Below, piece after piece: positions 43,933 through 56,315 of a stretch of DNA of 64,000 nucleotides; position 1 is the stretch's first letter, and each line of letters begins with the position of its first letter. The position numbers and the translations under genes were made by a program. This DNA comes from Malania oleifera (Eukaryota > Streptophyta > Magnoliopsida > Santalales > Ximeniaceae): NCBI RefSeq assembly GCF_029873635.1, contig NC_080420.1, positions 58,482,346 to 58,546,345 of the forward strand, given 5' to 3'. Below the pieces are notes generated by a model. That model was not told the origin of the DNA. It did not search any database and saw only the letters and a program-made list of their open reading frames with translations.

Positions 43933-45291
43933 CATGATTTCCAAAGATCAAAAACCTAATATAATATTTTTTAGAAAATATCCCTCAATAATATATATAG
44001 TTATGAACACTAAGGATATTTAATCAAGTGGTTTTGTGATATCAAAAATATCGATTCTTTAACTGAATACGCACTTGAATCAAAACCGTTTAACCAATGG
44101 CGAAAACTTTTCTCAAGTAGTGATCTTATCAAAACAATCTATATGTAAGCACACTCATGACCAATTACTCAGCTTATATTCAATAATAAATTTTGAGATG
44201 AAAAGTTCTTTGAAAAATAAATATCAACAAGAAAATCAGTTTAGATGAAACACTTTATGAGAATAAATATTAACAAGTAGATCGATTTACCTAACCTCAA
44301 TATCAAACTGATTGCACAACAATAACAAGAAAGCCTTTTGAAGATCAATGTAGCTTTAGCTCAGATTAGAAGTATAAGATTTGAAATCCCAATTGAAAAC
44401 TCAGTAGTGTGTTCTCTCAAGTTGTGCTAATCGTACAATATGCTCAATTGTATGCCAAAGGTTCGATCTCTTTTCACTTCTTATTTTTTTTTTTTTTTTT
44501 TTTGTAGGGCACTAGGGTTTAGATGTTCATTATATAGATATCCTTGCAATTAAAATGAATCTTAACCGTTGGATAAAAAAATAATTTGCGTGTTCTCTCA
44601 TTAAAAATTAAAATTTTATGCTTTTCCGCAGGTTCAGACGACAGAGGGTTAAGGCTCATATGACTGATGTTCCTTAGAGTTTTGAAAAAATTAACCTGGA
44701 CACAGGGTCAGATGATTGAGCTTAGGATTCAGTTTTCTAAAGTTTTAGGTTCAGACGACTGAAGTCTGAGTTCAGTCTTTTGATGTGCTTTTGCTAGGTT
44801 TTGTGTTTCACCAATAATTCTTCAGAAGATTGAACTTAATTTTGATCTTCTGAAGAAATTTTTCAGACGACTAAGCTTAACTTTGGTCTTCTGAAGTTGA
44901 ATCTTTAGAAGAATGAACGTGGAGTCGATCTTCTGAACTAACCATTTTTTGGATTTTCTCTTTATTTTATGAAGTTGAATATCTCCTAAATATGTTTATG
45001 AGATGCATGAGTCCTAAGGTTAGTCTAGGGTATATGTTGAGCCTCAAATTAAATCATATGAAATATACCATTCCTATGACGATCTTGAACTTACCACTTG
45101 CATCTTCATTCTTCAACTCTTTTAATTCCATGGATTTTGCCAAGATATATATAAGTTGGTCTTCATGGCTTCAATGACTTTCTATTCTTCCATGCATGCT
45201 AAATATTGTTCCTGTTCACAATATCAATGCATAGATCAAATACCAAGTGATTTGTCATTATCAAAATCGGATTGGACTCATAGAGTCAACA
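43104..45291 (-). repeat. E7 5' LTR
   Basis: TGTTGACTC (minus) at 45291, ending at 43104. It carries the same array and TATA-like box as the 3' LTR. A (TA)n tract at 43890-43930 is about 40 bp, but only about 12 bp in the 3' LTR, showing slippage since insertion. Confidence 0.88.
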
Positions 45292-45296
45292 TGGTA

Positions 45297-46689
45297 TTTT
45301 GCAGTGGTGATTATCTAACAAGTACTAGAAAGCATGTAAATGAAAGCAAGTAAATCTATGCTCTTGTAAAGTAGGAAAATTTCTATGTTACCCTACTCCT
45401 AAAAAGTAATATTGTGGTCCAAATTAGATGCTGGACGCGATGTTTGTAACTATGCTCATTCAGACTTCCATAGAAGTACTAACCCATGCAGGCCAAAGCG
45501 GGGGAGGGGCGGTCGAGGGCATATGGTAGCAAAGGTGCACCAACTATCCGGAGTACGATCAGGAATCGTAGTATACCCTGTATCAATGATAACGAACACC
45601 TCTGCAGTTCTGTAGCTTACTATTTCCCTCTAATTGATATGTAAAAAATCTTATCCTTATCTGTAACCTTTAATCAAACACACATCAAGTAAATGGAAAA
45701 CGGTAAATTGAAAGTAGTAAATGAAAGCATGAGTAAAAAGATCATCCCTTTATCATTCCAAACGTCTGTAACTAAGACTATAAGTACAAGAGGAGATCCT
45801 AATATACACGGTTGTAGCACGAACACCGCTGGTTGTCACAAGCCGTCGAACACTCCATACACAAACCGAAACTACTCTACTCCTATTCTATCTTGGCTCT
45901 CAATGACTTCCTAGGTCCGTCACTCACCTAAGAGAGACCAAAGAGGAAACCAAAGCTTTTGTTCGTAGCAAATACTTCTAGGATTTAGGGGTTACAAGGT
46001 TTGTTTTACAAATAAGGAAAGGTTACAACCAATTTTGTGCAGAAAATCGTCGCTATCGACCAAGTTGCTCCTTTGTCATTCTTGTGTGCACCCTGGTTAG
46101 ATCTCAGGGGAAATTAGGGATTCAAATCTTCAATGTCTTTGACTTCATTATGCTTCAAGGTCTTGATGGTTGAGACTTGCAGTATCTCAATTTTCAAAAA
46201 ATCTCAGTATCTCGACATAGTCGCCTCGGAAGGTCTCTTGGTCGAATACTTCATCAAGACTCTTGGTACTAATGAATTTCAGTTATATCTCAATATCTCA
46301 ATGTGGTTGCCTCAGAGGGACACTTGGTCGAGTACTTGGTCAAACCTTGTAGCATTCTGATCTCAGTCTGAACCTTGGAGTTCGCAGTGGAAGACTAAGT
46401 CGTCCCTATGGTTTGCTGGTCGTGTCACATGGTTGAGCATCATCTTCTTGTTCATTTATGATATGAAACTTTGGGAGATTGGTTGAATGTATGAATTTGA
46501 GCTTTGAATCCTCCAAATCCTATTTGGCTTCTTGTAATGCCAACTCCATGCTTTTAACCTGTTTTTCCTGAAAAGACAAAAAAACATTGCATAGCTTTGA
46601 ACAATGACAACACTGGGTAAATTCATAATAAAATAAGGATAAGCAAAGATAAATGAGGGTCTAAAATCATGTATTTTGGGGATTCATCA
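45297..46689 (-). repeat. E6 3' LTR, proximal piece
   Basis: Minus start TGATGAATCC at 46689. Matches the E5 LTR, for example GGCTCTCAATGACTTCC near 45895 against the E5 phrase at 22480. The motif array is at about 46050-46440 (TCGACCAAG, TTGGTCGA, GGTCGTG). Confidence 0.75.
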
Positions 46690-46706
46690 CAACCCCCAAC
46701 TTACAC
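46690..46706 (-). other. E6 polypurine tract
   Basis: GTGTAAGTTGGGGGTTG on the minus strand, preceded by TTGAGGACTAGCAAA, then the LTR. Confidence 0.7.
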
Positions 46707-49359
46707 TTTGCTAGTCCTCAAGAAAAGAAAAATATAAGAAAACTACCAATTCCTACCTACATCCTCTTTTGCGGGAAATTTGATTGCATTTACCATATGT
46801 AACAAGGCTTTAAACCCCTATGTTGATCCTACTGGACGAGTTCTAGTCTCATGAGGGTTTCTGGGGTGATACCCATAACCACTTGCTTAGTGAACATTAG
46901 AAAAGATTTGCATGTACCAAGAACCTTACCATTTCATATACAAAAATATGACCTAGTTACACGCAGGCCTGTTCATTCATGATTTCATCATACACACTCT
47001 GCAGCAATTCATTCATGCAAGTCTCAACATTGCACAACTATTATATAGAAGATATAACATTCATGAGGTCAACCAAAGATTTCAATTCGACATTAATATT
47101 ACCATGTAGTTTCAAGCATTACTAAATTACATCACAGCGCATGTGTAAAGTGTATGATCTGTCACACTTAGGGTGCTGTTGTCTTGACTTAACCTCACTG
47201 GTATGCCCACAGAATGGAAAAAACTCTAGAAAAGGGGTTCATTCTCATATGTGAGGAAGAATGTTATGATCAAACATCCCACATATTTTGAAGAACTGAC
47301 GTTAAGCATGGAATGACTAGCCTTATAAGAATGGGATCTAGCCTATTTACGAGGTGTCGGGTCCTTAACCTTAGCATCTTCTCACTTACTCGTCATATCC
47401 AATCAAGACCACCATAGATCAGTCCTTTCATAGTTGTGACATAAATACAGTAGATGCGTTGGCTAGCTTGAAGATTCCTGATATTTGTAAGAACATTGTG
47501 TCGTGTCCTTAGTTTGCCATTTTTCTTGTATTTAGAGCAATTTTTTTTTTTCATCTTCTGCTCATTCTTTTCTTTGGCTTTCATTTCTTAGTAAGCTAGG
47601 AAAATCATTACACCCTTGGTCATCTTCATACCACCAATGGGAAATTCAACTCGAAAGAGAGCCCATGAAGTATATTTGTCTCTAAGGTGGCTCAATTTCA
47701 TGTTTTGAGTAAGCTACAAGACTTAAATTTATATCTCCCCACTTGATGTCACCTCTAGGCCAAAAAATGTGAGAATAAAGACTAGTTAACAAGGGGTATC
47801 CAGAAGACATAAAAACTCGAGCATTGAGCGAATGAATCAACAGTACCTCATAAGGTGTCATAGTTGCCACCGTTGTTCTCTTAAAGCTCTCAAAGAACCC
47901 TAAGTGTTACAAATCACGTGTAGGTGTGTTTTTAACCCTCATGAAGTACCATTGAATACAAGATCTTACATAGAAGTATTAAAATAAATGAATCATCAGC
48001 TGACCCTTTGGAGTGGGATGACAGTTCATTGGGCCGTTTAATGTGAAACCATGCACAAATGGCTCACCACATTGTTAGTGAGCATAATAAAATCACATAG
48101 TAGATGGGCCAAGGCATGTAACATCTAAGTTATATAGGTGTGTGTAAAGGGTAAAAATAGTTGTTATCATGTCATGAAGCATATACTGTTTACTGAGAAA
48201 ATTTTTGAATGTTTGAAAATTATGAAAATTTTGAAAATTTGTCCATTTTGTGCAAACAAGGTGCCATGCTACCCCCTCCCCACTTAGAACTTCAGTTTCC
48301 TCACTCAAGTGTGGAAAGAGAGAACTTGGGTGCATGGCATATGGAGTGAAAACTAAGTAGTATACCTGCAAAATATAATATTTAGATGAGTCATGCATGC
48401 AAATTTGCACTGTAGCACAAAAGACACAAGGTGGCCAAAAGCACCATGAAAGTTGTCGTTAAGATTCCAGTCAATACAATGTAGAAAGGCATATGACATG
48501 TATTGAGATTGCTACAGAAATGTGGTGAACTAGAATAAGAAAAAGAAAGAAAACAACACTATGTCGTAGAGGCATAATACAAGACTCGAAAGTAAATGAC
48601 ACAACAATGTTGATTCTAGACAGACTCAGAGTCAGAATCTAAATCAGAAGAAAACATCAGTGGGTGGGCTAATGTTGTGTCGCGAGTAGGTATCGTGTCC
48701 CGTAGGTACTGAAGCCGGCTAGGGGGGAATGGGGGTCGAGTCTAATGTGGTTGTAGGTGGCTGCGGCTATTCAGGTTTGGGACATGGCGGGAGAGACTAA
48801 TATGATTGAAAAGGGTATGGCAATGGTTGTGGGTCAGGCATAGGAGCCGGAGGTGCAGCGGTTTGTGGATTGGAGACCTTTAACGGTGGGATATATGATG
48901 TTGTAGGCCATAAGTGGTGGAATGGCAGGGGTGGAGAAATTGGACCTCGTGAAGGTTGATGGAGGTTTGGTCCATGAATGATTGTGTTACTAAGCACAGT
49001 GAGCTCTCTGGTCACGGTGCCGACCCTTATTGTGGTATCAGTTGTAGACGTTTGTGAGGTGCTCGAACTACATGCACAACCTCCTCTTATGACTCTGAAC
49101 CCTATCGGCCCTACAATGAAAACCCCCGCCATGGCATGGCTCAAAGTCGTCGCCTCTTGGAAGTGGGCTAAGATGATTCATGGGAGGATACAAGAGAAGA
49201 ATTAGAAGGAGAAGACATTGCAAGGAAGTTCAATGTTACCACGACTTGCTCCAGTAGCAAGTGCGGGAAAAGGGCAACTATGCTCACCCAAGCTGTAATG
49301 AGGAGGCGAAAGATAAAGAGTCGGGGTTGAGCAGTGTTTAAATGAATTCTCCTTATTTC
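46707..49359 (-). other. E6 3' non-coding region and ORF2 remnant
   Basis: Homologous to E5 28681-30532 in the part up to about 48320, with an inner G-rich tract at 48262-48310 (minus: AGTGAGGAAACTGAAG, TTCTAAGTGGGGAGGGGG). From 48600 to 49350 (minus) there is only a Pro/Ser/Thr-rich stretch, probably the tail of ORF2; the globular first half seen in E4 and E5 seems deleted. Confidence 0.5.
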
Positions 49360-49510
49360 TTAACTAGGGCGCACCTAGCTTAGTGCTGGTCGCGAACATG
49401 GTCAACCCTCTCAATATTTTCCAAACTTATAACAGTGCAGGGGCTCGACTAGGTCTCCCACACACGTGATGGTTGCTGCACTTTGTCGCACCCCCAACTT
49501 ATTCTAAATT
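49360..49510 (-). promoter_or_regulatory. E6 internal motif array before ORF2
   Basis: Plus-strand text has AACTAGGGCGCACC, TGGTCGCGAAC, TGGTCAACC, GCTCGACTAGG and TTGTCGCACCC. These are the same GGTGCGACTA / GTCGACC motifs as U3, placed between the structured motif and ORF2 as in E4. Confidence 0.5.
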
Positions 49511-49584
49511 CTACTCTAAAGACTCTAAACCCTAGTTTGTTTCCTCTTACTACCCTAAGGACGTAAAAGGAAAAGAAAAACTAT

Positions 49585-49630
49585 GGGGTTGCCTTCCGAA
49601 AATGCTAAGTTTACCATCTTCAGTCAGATG
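49585..49630 (-). ncRNA. Putative structured RNA element, E6 copy
   Basis: Minus strand: CATCTGACTGAAGATG (perfect 5-bp stem), then GTAAACTTAGCATTTTCGG and AAGGCAACCCC. Same order as in E4 and E5. Confidence 0.55.
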
Positions 49631-49649
49631 CTTTGAAGCTCAACCTAAA

Positions 49650-50580
49650 TTCATTGTGGGTCCCAATTAATATTGGGTTCTCCTTTTTCTTCCTTATTCC
49701 CGAAGTTGGATAGCCCCACCTTATTTTCAGAATTGGGTACTGAATCATGTTTTGTTATAAATTGCTCAAAAAGGTCCTCAAATTCATCAATGGTCAAGCT
49801 GTGAGGCTGAAGTGTCCTATCCTAAGGGTATTTCCATAGCATTGAAGGAATTGCTTCCCTAACTATTTTATCAATCACGTCTTCATCCACAACTCGGATG
49901 GCGTTAAGTGGATGTTGGGAGGCATTAAATATGTATAGCCTACGTTGCTTAGGCCCCATGAGATGTCTATAATTCCCGTACTACATTGAATGCAGGCGTT
50001 AGACGTGGCTAGGAATGGTCATTCCAAAAGGACAAGGATCAGGTTTGTGGAAGTCTCCATGTCTAAAATGATGAAATAAATAGGGTAATGGAAATCTCAT
50101 ACCTTGACTACCACATCTTCTACCACGCCCCGAGATTGCTTAAAAAATTGATCAGTGAGGCATAAAGAAACTAAGGTGGGTCGTAACACTCCTGGGTTAA
50201 GTTTTTGATAGGTCGAGTATGAAAGGATGTTCACACTTGCTCCTAAATCTACAAGGGCCCCATCAATGGTGTAATTGCCAATTACACATGAAATAGTAGG
50301 AGAGTCAGGGTCTTTTAGTTTAGGAATAAGGTGCTTTAGTATTATGGCACTCATATGCTCAGCCTGCTTAACCAAACCATCCATGCGCACCCTTGATTCT
50401 ATCTCGTGCATTGACAAGTCCCTAAGAAATTTTATGAATGCAGATGATTTCTTAATGTCATCGAGGAGAGGCTTATCCATTCTCACTTGTTTAAACATGT
50501 CCCACATGGACTCAGTGGAAGCCTCTTTCCTAAATATCGATGGTGCAAGTGGGGCTACCAGATGCATCATTGGGCAGCTA
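49650..50580 (-). pseudogene. E6 gag end and protease
   Basis: The frame 50570-50097 reads SMWDMFKQVRMDKPLLDDIK, FIKFLRDL, AEHMSAIILKHLIPKLKDPD, SPTISCVIGNYTIDGALVDL, then GASVNILSYSTYQKL. The active site is the normal DLGAS, unlike E4, E5 and E8. Below 50097 it continues in broken frames to WPFLAT and NACIQCSTGI near 49990. It ends just before the structured motif. S3 separates it from gag. Confidence 0.75.
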
Positions 50581-50711
50581 TAAAGGCCCTATGGGGGTAA
50601 AATGATGCGTGGTCCTTCTGGTGGTAGGTGTGAGACTCAATGGTCTTTGTACCCAACTTAAGGAAAAGAGTGTGCATAAATCAGCGTTGGGTGCTTCCAG
50701 TTTTATCTCTT

Positions 50712-52695
50712 TGTTAGTTTTGGTGCAACCCTAAGAGGGAGAGGGGGTGAATTGGGAATTTAAAAATTTATCCCCTAGGTCTACTGGTCTTAACAACAAT
50801 ATAACACAATCTAGGGCCAGTCTACGCAATCAACAGATAAACATACACATGTAGTAAAAGTAAAGTACGAAAAGTAAACAATACACGCAATATGTTCTTG
50901 AGGTTCAACCAAATTGCCTACGTCCCTGCCTTAGCTACACTAGCACAAGGTTTCCACTAAAGCTCACTTAAACGGGTGGAACGGCACCGATTACAACTAG
51001 GCCAATTCAAGGAGCTGACCTCAACCAACACACCTTACCAGGATGGTGCACCTAACTTTCCTAACCGGGTCTAAGCCAGTTTGGGACTATTCAACAAGGC
51101 TAGTCTCCCTTTTCAGACCCACGTCTAGAATACAAAAAATGATATCAAATTTTGTATATGGAAATGTGCTTCTTCACAAGCAGTTATGTACACTAGTGTA
51201 GCTCCAGAAATATTGCAAGCATGTATGATATATAAATATGCTCAGTGCTCTAATGTGTGTTAAAAAACTCAAAAAGGTGTAGATAATCAATCTAGATCAA
51301 GAGAGTATATCTAAGCAAGATTTGAAACACAATATTAGAATATCACAATATCATATCAAAGTTTCAAATACGCTAGCAAGTTGATTCAAACAAACTCAGC
51401 AAGAAGTTTTCAATATACTAAGCACAATGACTTTGAATGCAAGCTTTGAAAATGTTTTTTCACACAAAAATATAGGCTTAGGTATCTTGCAATGATAATG
51501 CAAGAACCACAATCTTCTAAGTCTTCCCACTCAAGATTTATCAAATAAAATTGGTGGAAGAACTTAATGCTAAACTCTCAAAGAAAATCAATCAAGTAAT
51601 AATACAAGTGAGAGCTCTAGCTAGTAAGGTTAAGCAAAATAGGTTTAGAAATATTCACAACACTTGAAATATCAAGAAATATGGAGTGTATATGTATTTT
51701 TGGAGTAGTATAGGCTAAACTAGGGTTTTGGAAGTTGAGAGAATTTTTACCTTAATCAAAATTCTAATCCATGCTAATTATGACAAATGAACAGGTATTT
51801 ACAGGTAAGGAGGATTTTTTGACTGTTGGGGACACAATGGGAATAATTAAATTTGTTTCAAAAGCCATTAAGAAAATTAACCCAGTTTACCCTATTAAAA
51901 AATCTGTAAAAATTATTTTAACCCGCGAGGTTCGGGTGCCCGGCCTAAGGTTCGGGTGCCCGAACATACTCGGTCAGAAAATCAATTTTTAATGATTCGG
52001 GTGTCCAAAGAAATGGTCTATCGGCTGAACAAAAGTTAGTAGCATTTTGTTTGTAAATTCGGGTGCTCGGTTCCAAATTCGGTTAATCGAACCAAAAAAT
52101 TTAGTCATCTGAGCCCAATTTGAACATGACCTCTCGGTCACCCAAGTAGTTGAAAAGTGCTCTAACACAGGTTTGGGTGCCCGAAGAAGATATGCTCAAA
52201 TCAGGTTCGGGTGCCTGAACACCAAGTCAACATATTTACTTGTTCAGTCACTCAAGCCGTTTTACACGACTTGGGTTTGGTCGCCTAAACCCTCTCAAGA
52301 TTTTCAATTTAAGTATATTTTTACTTGAACTGATTCCCCTGATTATGTAAGTGATATGGGGACTAATTAGTGCATATGTCTTGGGACCTAAGGTCTTTTT
52401 AGTCCCTAAGGACAATCTATAGCATTTCTAAGCATACCTACCTATCATGCATGATACAAATTATTACGGACCATAGGGTGTACAGTCCATAATAAATATT
52501 ACTTCTCAGAATGAAGAAAATGAAAGATAAATGCAAATACAACACAAAAAACTTCATTCTTTGGCACGAACATCGCACGCCATCATGGTATGTCTTTTAG
52601 TCCGAATACATGTGCACAATGAACCTACATGCAAGCCTTAGTACAACCACCAGTACCAAGAGTATTTGAACTAGGGGTGACCTATCAGGTCAACA
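50712..52695 (-). mobile_element. S3: solo LTR, SIRE-like copia, in E6; TSD CTCTT
   Basis: Minus start TGTTGACCTGATAGG at 52695; the minus-strand end is CTAACA at 50712-50717. CTCTT at 50707-50711 and 52696-52700. 1984 bp. The region 50915-51120 matches E2 U5/R (GACTAGCCTTGTTGAATAGTCC, GGTGCACC, GGGACGTAGGC on the minus strand). No internal sequence, so a solo LTR. Confidence 0.85.
51925..52290 (-). promoter_or_regulatory. S3 palindrome array, consensus GTTCGGGTGCCCGAAC
   Basis: About ten copies: GGTTCGGGTGCCCGGCC, GGTTCGGGTGCCCGAAC, ATTCGGGTGTCC, ATTCGGGTGCTCGG, ATTCGGTTAATCGAACC, TCGGTCACCCAAG, GGTTTGGGTGCCCGAAG, GGTTCGGGTGCCTGAAC and GGTTTGGTCGCCTAAAC. Seven-bp arms around a 2-bp centre. 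Confidence 0.7.
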
Positions 52696-52700
52696 CTCTT

Positions 52701-53176
52701 TATTTTCGCCCTTGCTTGATTGCACCCTACCTTTTTCATCTATCATCTTGCTACCTTGGAAGGTTGTCACCACCTGGGTTTCCTCAGGGTATGATGAGGG
52801 ACCAGATTTCGGTTCACATTCCACCCTATATTGTCCCTTAGGATTTACTATAGGCTGACTTGGTAACTTACCCTTATCCCTTCAACTTAAAGTAGCAGCT
52901 AGCTGCCCCATGGTGGCTTCTAGCATTACGATAGATTGGGAATGGGAATGAAGTAGTTGTTGGTCCACTTGACAGTCATCTTTGATTCTATTAAGGGCTG
53001 TAAAAACTATTTCCTGAAATAAATCATATTTGGATTGAGGTGGAGGTGGCTATTGAATGGTTGAAGGTCTGAGGGCTGAGTCCGGATGAGTTTGGAAATT
53101 TTGGTATGGGCATGGAGGCACATCATTAGGGTTTGGTTGAGAACTTTGGCATTGAAAACTCGGATTTTGCGGCCTT
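52701..53176 (-). pseudogene. E6 gag C-terminal region
   Basis: Minus frame: RPQNPSFQCQSSQPNPNDVP, PCPYQNFQTHPDSALRPS, YDLFQEIVFTALNRIKDDCQ, MLEATMGQLAATLS, a stop, RDKGKLPSQPIVNPKGQ. This is the Athila gag tail (LExxMGQLA...KGKLPSQ) before the protease. E8 is inserted at 53177. Confidence 0.7.
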
Positions 53177-54216
53177 TGACTCTTTCTAAGTTGTGCTTCC
53201 AAGTGCAGAAGTGTCAAGTTTTATCAAGGATGAGTCCAGGATCGTATTCCACAGGGACCACTGAGTATCAAAGTATTTGTGAAAGTTTAGTGAAAACCTG
53301 TTGTTGTAAAATGGGGTGTGAAAATCGTTTTGGTTTTTTTTATGATTTTGAAAACAATAAACAAAGTGGGAGGTGCTTAAAAAAATGCTAAGATGAGAGT
53401 GAAATTTTATCTAATTTGCAAAAATGTAAATCCAATAACGCAGCCAAACTAAATAGATTAACTGAAACAATTTACCAAACACTTATGTTACGGGTTAAAC
53501 GTCTTTTTGCTTCCAACATTTACTAGTTCCATAGGCCTTACTCCTCTTCTTATTAATTCAATCAAGGTATTCATAAGATGAAATTTTCAAACTAAAGTTC
53601 GAGTAAATTTGCCAAATCCAAACGGAAGAAAATGAAAACTCTCATTAAGCATTAACCGAATTTTATGTAAAAATTAATTGACGAAAATCTTAGATTAAAT
53701 CAAGGTTTTGATGTGCCTAACGTCAACAACAAAACAAGAAATAAGAGTCAGTGATTTATCAACGATGCCTTCAATTTTCAGTTTTAGTCAAATAAAAGTT
53801 TAAAAATAATATTGTTAGAAAACTAGTAAACCATGGAAAGCAACCGACATTGACCCACAACCCAAGTTATAAAACCCAGCCACTCATGCTTGCCATCCAA
53901 AATTTTCAGATCAAACTAATTCCACAATAACTCATTGCAACAATAAAATACTCCCAACACAATAATAACTCTATTATATACCTTAAATGAAATAAAATTC
54001 AATAATGATGTAACAAAAATTAATTCCCTACCCAAACAATGACAAGAACACAAAGGCTCTCAATAAATATTAACTTCAAACCAAACATTAAATAAGTGCT
54101 GAAATAACAACTATGGAAAACAAGGCACAAAAAGTTAAATAACTAAATACGTAAGTGCTAAAAATAATAAACTTGACAATGTAATTTAAAATTAACAACA
54201 AGATAAAGAAGTTTAA

Positions 54217-54277
<61 letters not shown>

Positions 54278-54782
54278 TGACAAGGTGGCTGGTCGTGAGG
54301 TTTAGGCAGTGGCTACTGTGTTCTTCCCATCCTACGGTGCAACCTCCATAGAGGATCCCCACACGACCCCCTCTAGCGACCAAAACCCTACTCTTTTAAA
54401 AACATAAAAGCAAAACCTACCTACAATTGTTGACTTCCCCCCCCCCCCTTTATTCAATGCCCTCCAACGCAATTTATCAATTCCTTCTAGCCTCCAACTA
54501 CCAGCGTCTCTGGAACACAACACACACTCTTGTACACAACATAGAAAGCCTCGCTTTTTGATTTGCATGGCCAGGTCACATCATGGACCCGACCCACACA
54601 TTTTTTGTGTTTGTTTTGCTTTTGGGCTCCCTTCCTTTTGCTTCCATGTGGCTGCCCCCATCTTAAGCATGCCCAAGCCACTTGTTGGCAACCGATGATA
54701 CTTCATGCAACTGGCTCAACTCACCCTTTTATTCAAGCCTAACACGGCCAACTTTCAATCAAGCTCCATTAAACATTGCACA

Positions 54783-54815
<33 letters not shown>

Positions 54816-55104
54816 TAGACACATATTTTTTTTTTCCTTTTTGATTTTTTATTAAATGTTCTAGAGAGCCGTTGGCACGTAAACCCATTTGATGTTCATG
54901 GACTTGCATGGCTCGGTGTTAATCTCCCAAAAAATATCCTACAATAATAAAACACGAATATCCGTAAATTTACCGCAAAAATAGGATAATTATCTCAAAC
55001 AAGTTCAAAGTTGAAATACCAAACATAACTAGGCATTTAATTAAAATTATGATCTTTAATGCATGGTTTTAAACACCTAATTACACAAATTTGTCTCGTA
55101 ATCA
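53177..55104 (-). repeat. E8 3' LTR
   Basis: TGATTACGAG (minus) at 55104 to the end at 53177. Aligns with 61899 to 64000. Contains (AG)n at 54222-54272 and a C-run at 54437-54446. No credible gene; open frames on both strands recur in the two LTRs only because the LTRs are copies. Confidence 0.8.
54222..54272. repeat. (AG)n microsatellite in E8 3' LTR
   Basis: 51 bp of perfect AG. The counterpart in the 5' LTR (62926-63016) is 91 bp. Confidence 0.95.
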
Positions 55105-56315
55105 CACGCCCTAACTAACGTTTTGCTAGTCCCTAGCAAATAACATGAATGCATTCAAATTAAGGGAGTAGCAACTAAAATTCCAATACTTATGAAAATC
55201 ACATGCCATGATATATGCTTAATGAGTTTAGGAACACAGGACACATATTAATCCAAGTTACATCTCAACTGAAAGATTTATACACCATTTTATAAAACAA
55301 CCAAGATAATTGAGTGTAACAAAACTCACATGTGATGAGAGTAAGGCTGGAATTCCAAGATTGACTATTAATAGACATTAACGGTTTCAATCACAATCAA
55401 TTGGTTTGAGAAAACCACGCAGTCTTACTCTAATTCAAAACTATTATATTGGCGTCTTTCACACTATTACACTTTAGAAGGCACCCACTTTCTTGATTAG
55501 TTAGGAACCCGGTAGTAAGTCAAGCTACAACAAGGTATCCACTTTTTGTTTAGTTAGGACCCCAATAATAGGTAGCCCTTTCCAATACACAATTGTTCCC
55601 CCCGTTTTTTTTTCTTTTGATTTTGTTTTCTCTTTTCCTTCTTGCAATTAATCCTTGGCTTGCTTTTTTATTTTCATTTGCTTCAAACTTTTTTTTTTTT
55701 GTTTTTTTTTCTTTCTTTTCTAAGCCATTAGGATATGGTTTGTTAGAGTCTCAAACAATTGAAGTGTATATCAACCAAAAATGGTCTAAGGTAGTTGTTC
55801 TATGTTTTCTAACCTATGTAATATGTGTAGCAAGACTTTCAACATCTTTCCCTTGGATGAAACTAAGTGAAATGAATAAAAATATCTTTTGATTTAAACT
55901 TTGATTGCACTACATCCTACATGTTCCACATCCTCAAAAGAAAAAAATTTGGCATGTAACGTTCACTATTGAGGAATTTAGCATGCTTTGAGCTCCATAA
56001 TCGTATTTTCCCAAGGTAAACCAACATATGTTTAAAGCGTGCAAACCACAGGGTAAATTCTCTTCCACCCCCAACTAGAATGTAGCATTGTCCTCAATGA
56101 TGTAGGAAAAATGAAAGAATTTACCCAAGAAAGCAGTTAAAAGTAAAGCAAAACAACTGTAAAACGAGTAAAACAGTAAAAAAAAATTACAAGATAGAGG
56201 AAAAATGAGTACCTAAACTTCTTTGAAAAGAACACAATCCTAGGAAAATAAGAAATAACAACTAAAGAACAAAAGAAAACAATGAGAAAAATAAAAATAC
56301 AAATAAAAAACTGTA
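55105..56315 (-). other. E8 PPT and 3' non-coding region
   Basis: Against the LTR, minus: GGGACTAGCAAAACG, TTAGTTAGGGCGTG. A second G-rich tract with the same lead-in lies at about 56073-56102 (minus: TTGAGGACAATG, ACATTCTAGTTGGGGGTGG). TTGCTAG-GGA-CTAGCAA at the PPT is a perfect inverted repeat. T-rich runs at 55600-55720. No gene seen. Confidence 0.65.

Larger units (their letters stand above)
35340..45291 (-). mobile_element. E7: Ty1/copia SIRE/Maximus element, nearly complete, TSD TGGTA
   Basis: LTRs 35340-37622 and 43104-45291; TGGTA at 35335-35339 and 45292-45296. PBS matches initiator tRNA-Met. Gag, zinc knuckles, protease, integrase, RT and RNase H follow in copia order on the minus strand. 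About 9.95 kb. The LTRs differ by roughly a dozen changes in their first 210 bp, so it is not recent. A few stops and frame breaks only. Confidence 0.92.
35154..53176 (-). mobile_element. E6: third Athila-like gag-pro-ORF2 element, interrupted by E7 and S3
   Basis: Minus strand. 3' LTR in two pieces around E7; PPT at 46690-46706; 3' non-coding region; structured motif; protease; then S3; then gag to 53176, where E8 is inserted. LTR and interior match E5. No RT or integrase between protease and 3' LTR. The 5' end lies beyond E8 and the window. Confidence 0.75.

Noticed and set aside
53086-53391. Frame conserved between here and 61871-62104
   Set aside because: Both lie in E8 LTR copies, antisense to the element; conservation is LTR identity.
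54332-54681. Sense-strand frames repeated at 63250-63501 in the E8 LTRs
   Set aside because: Present only because LTRs are duplicates; frames are short and interrupted, no domain recognised.
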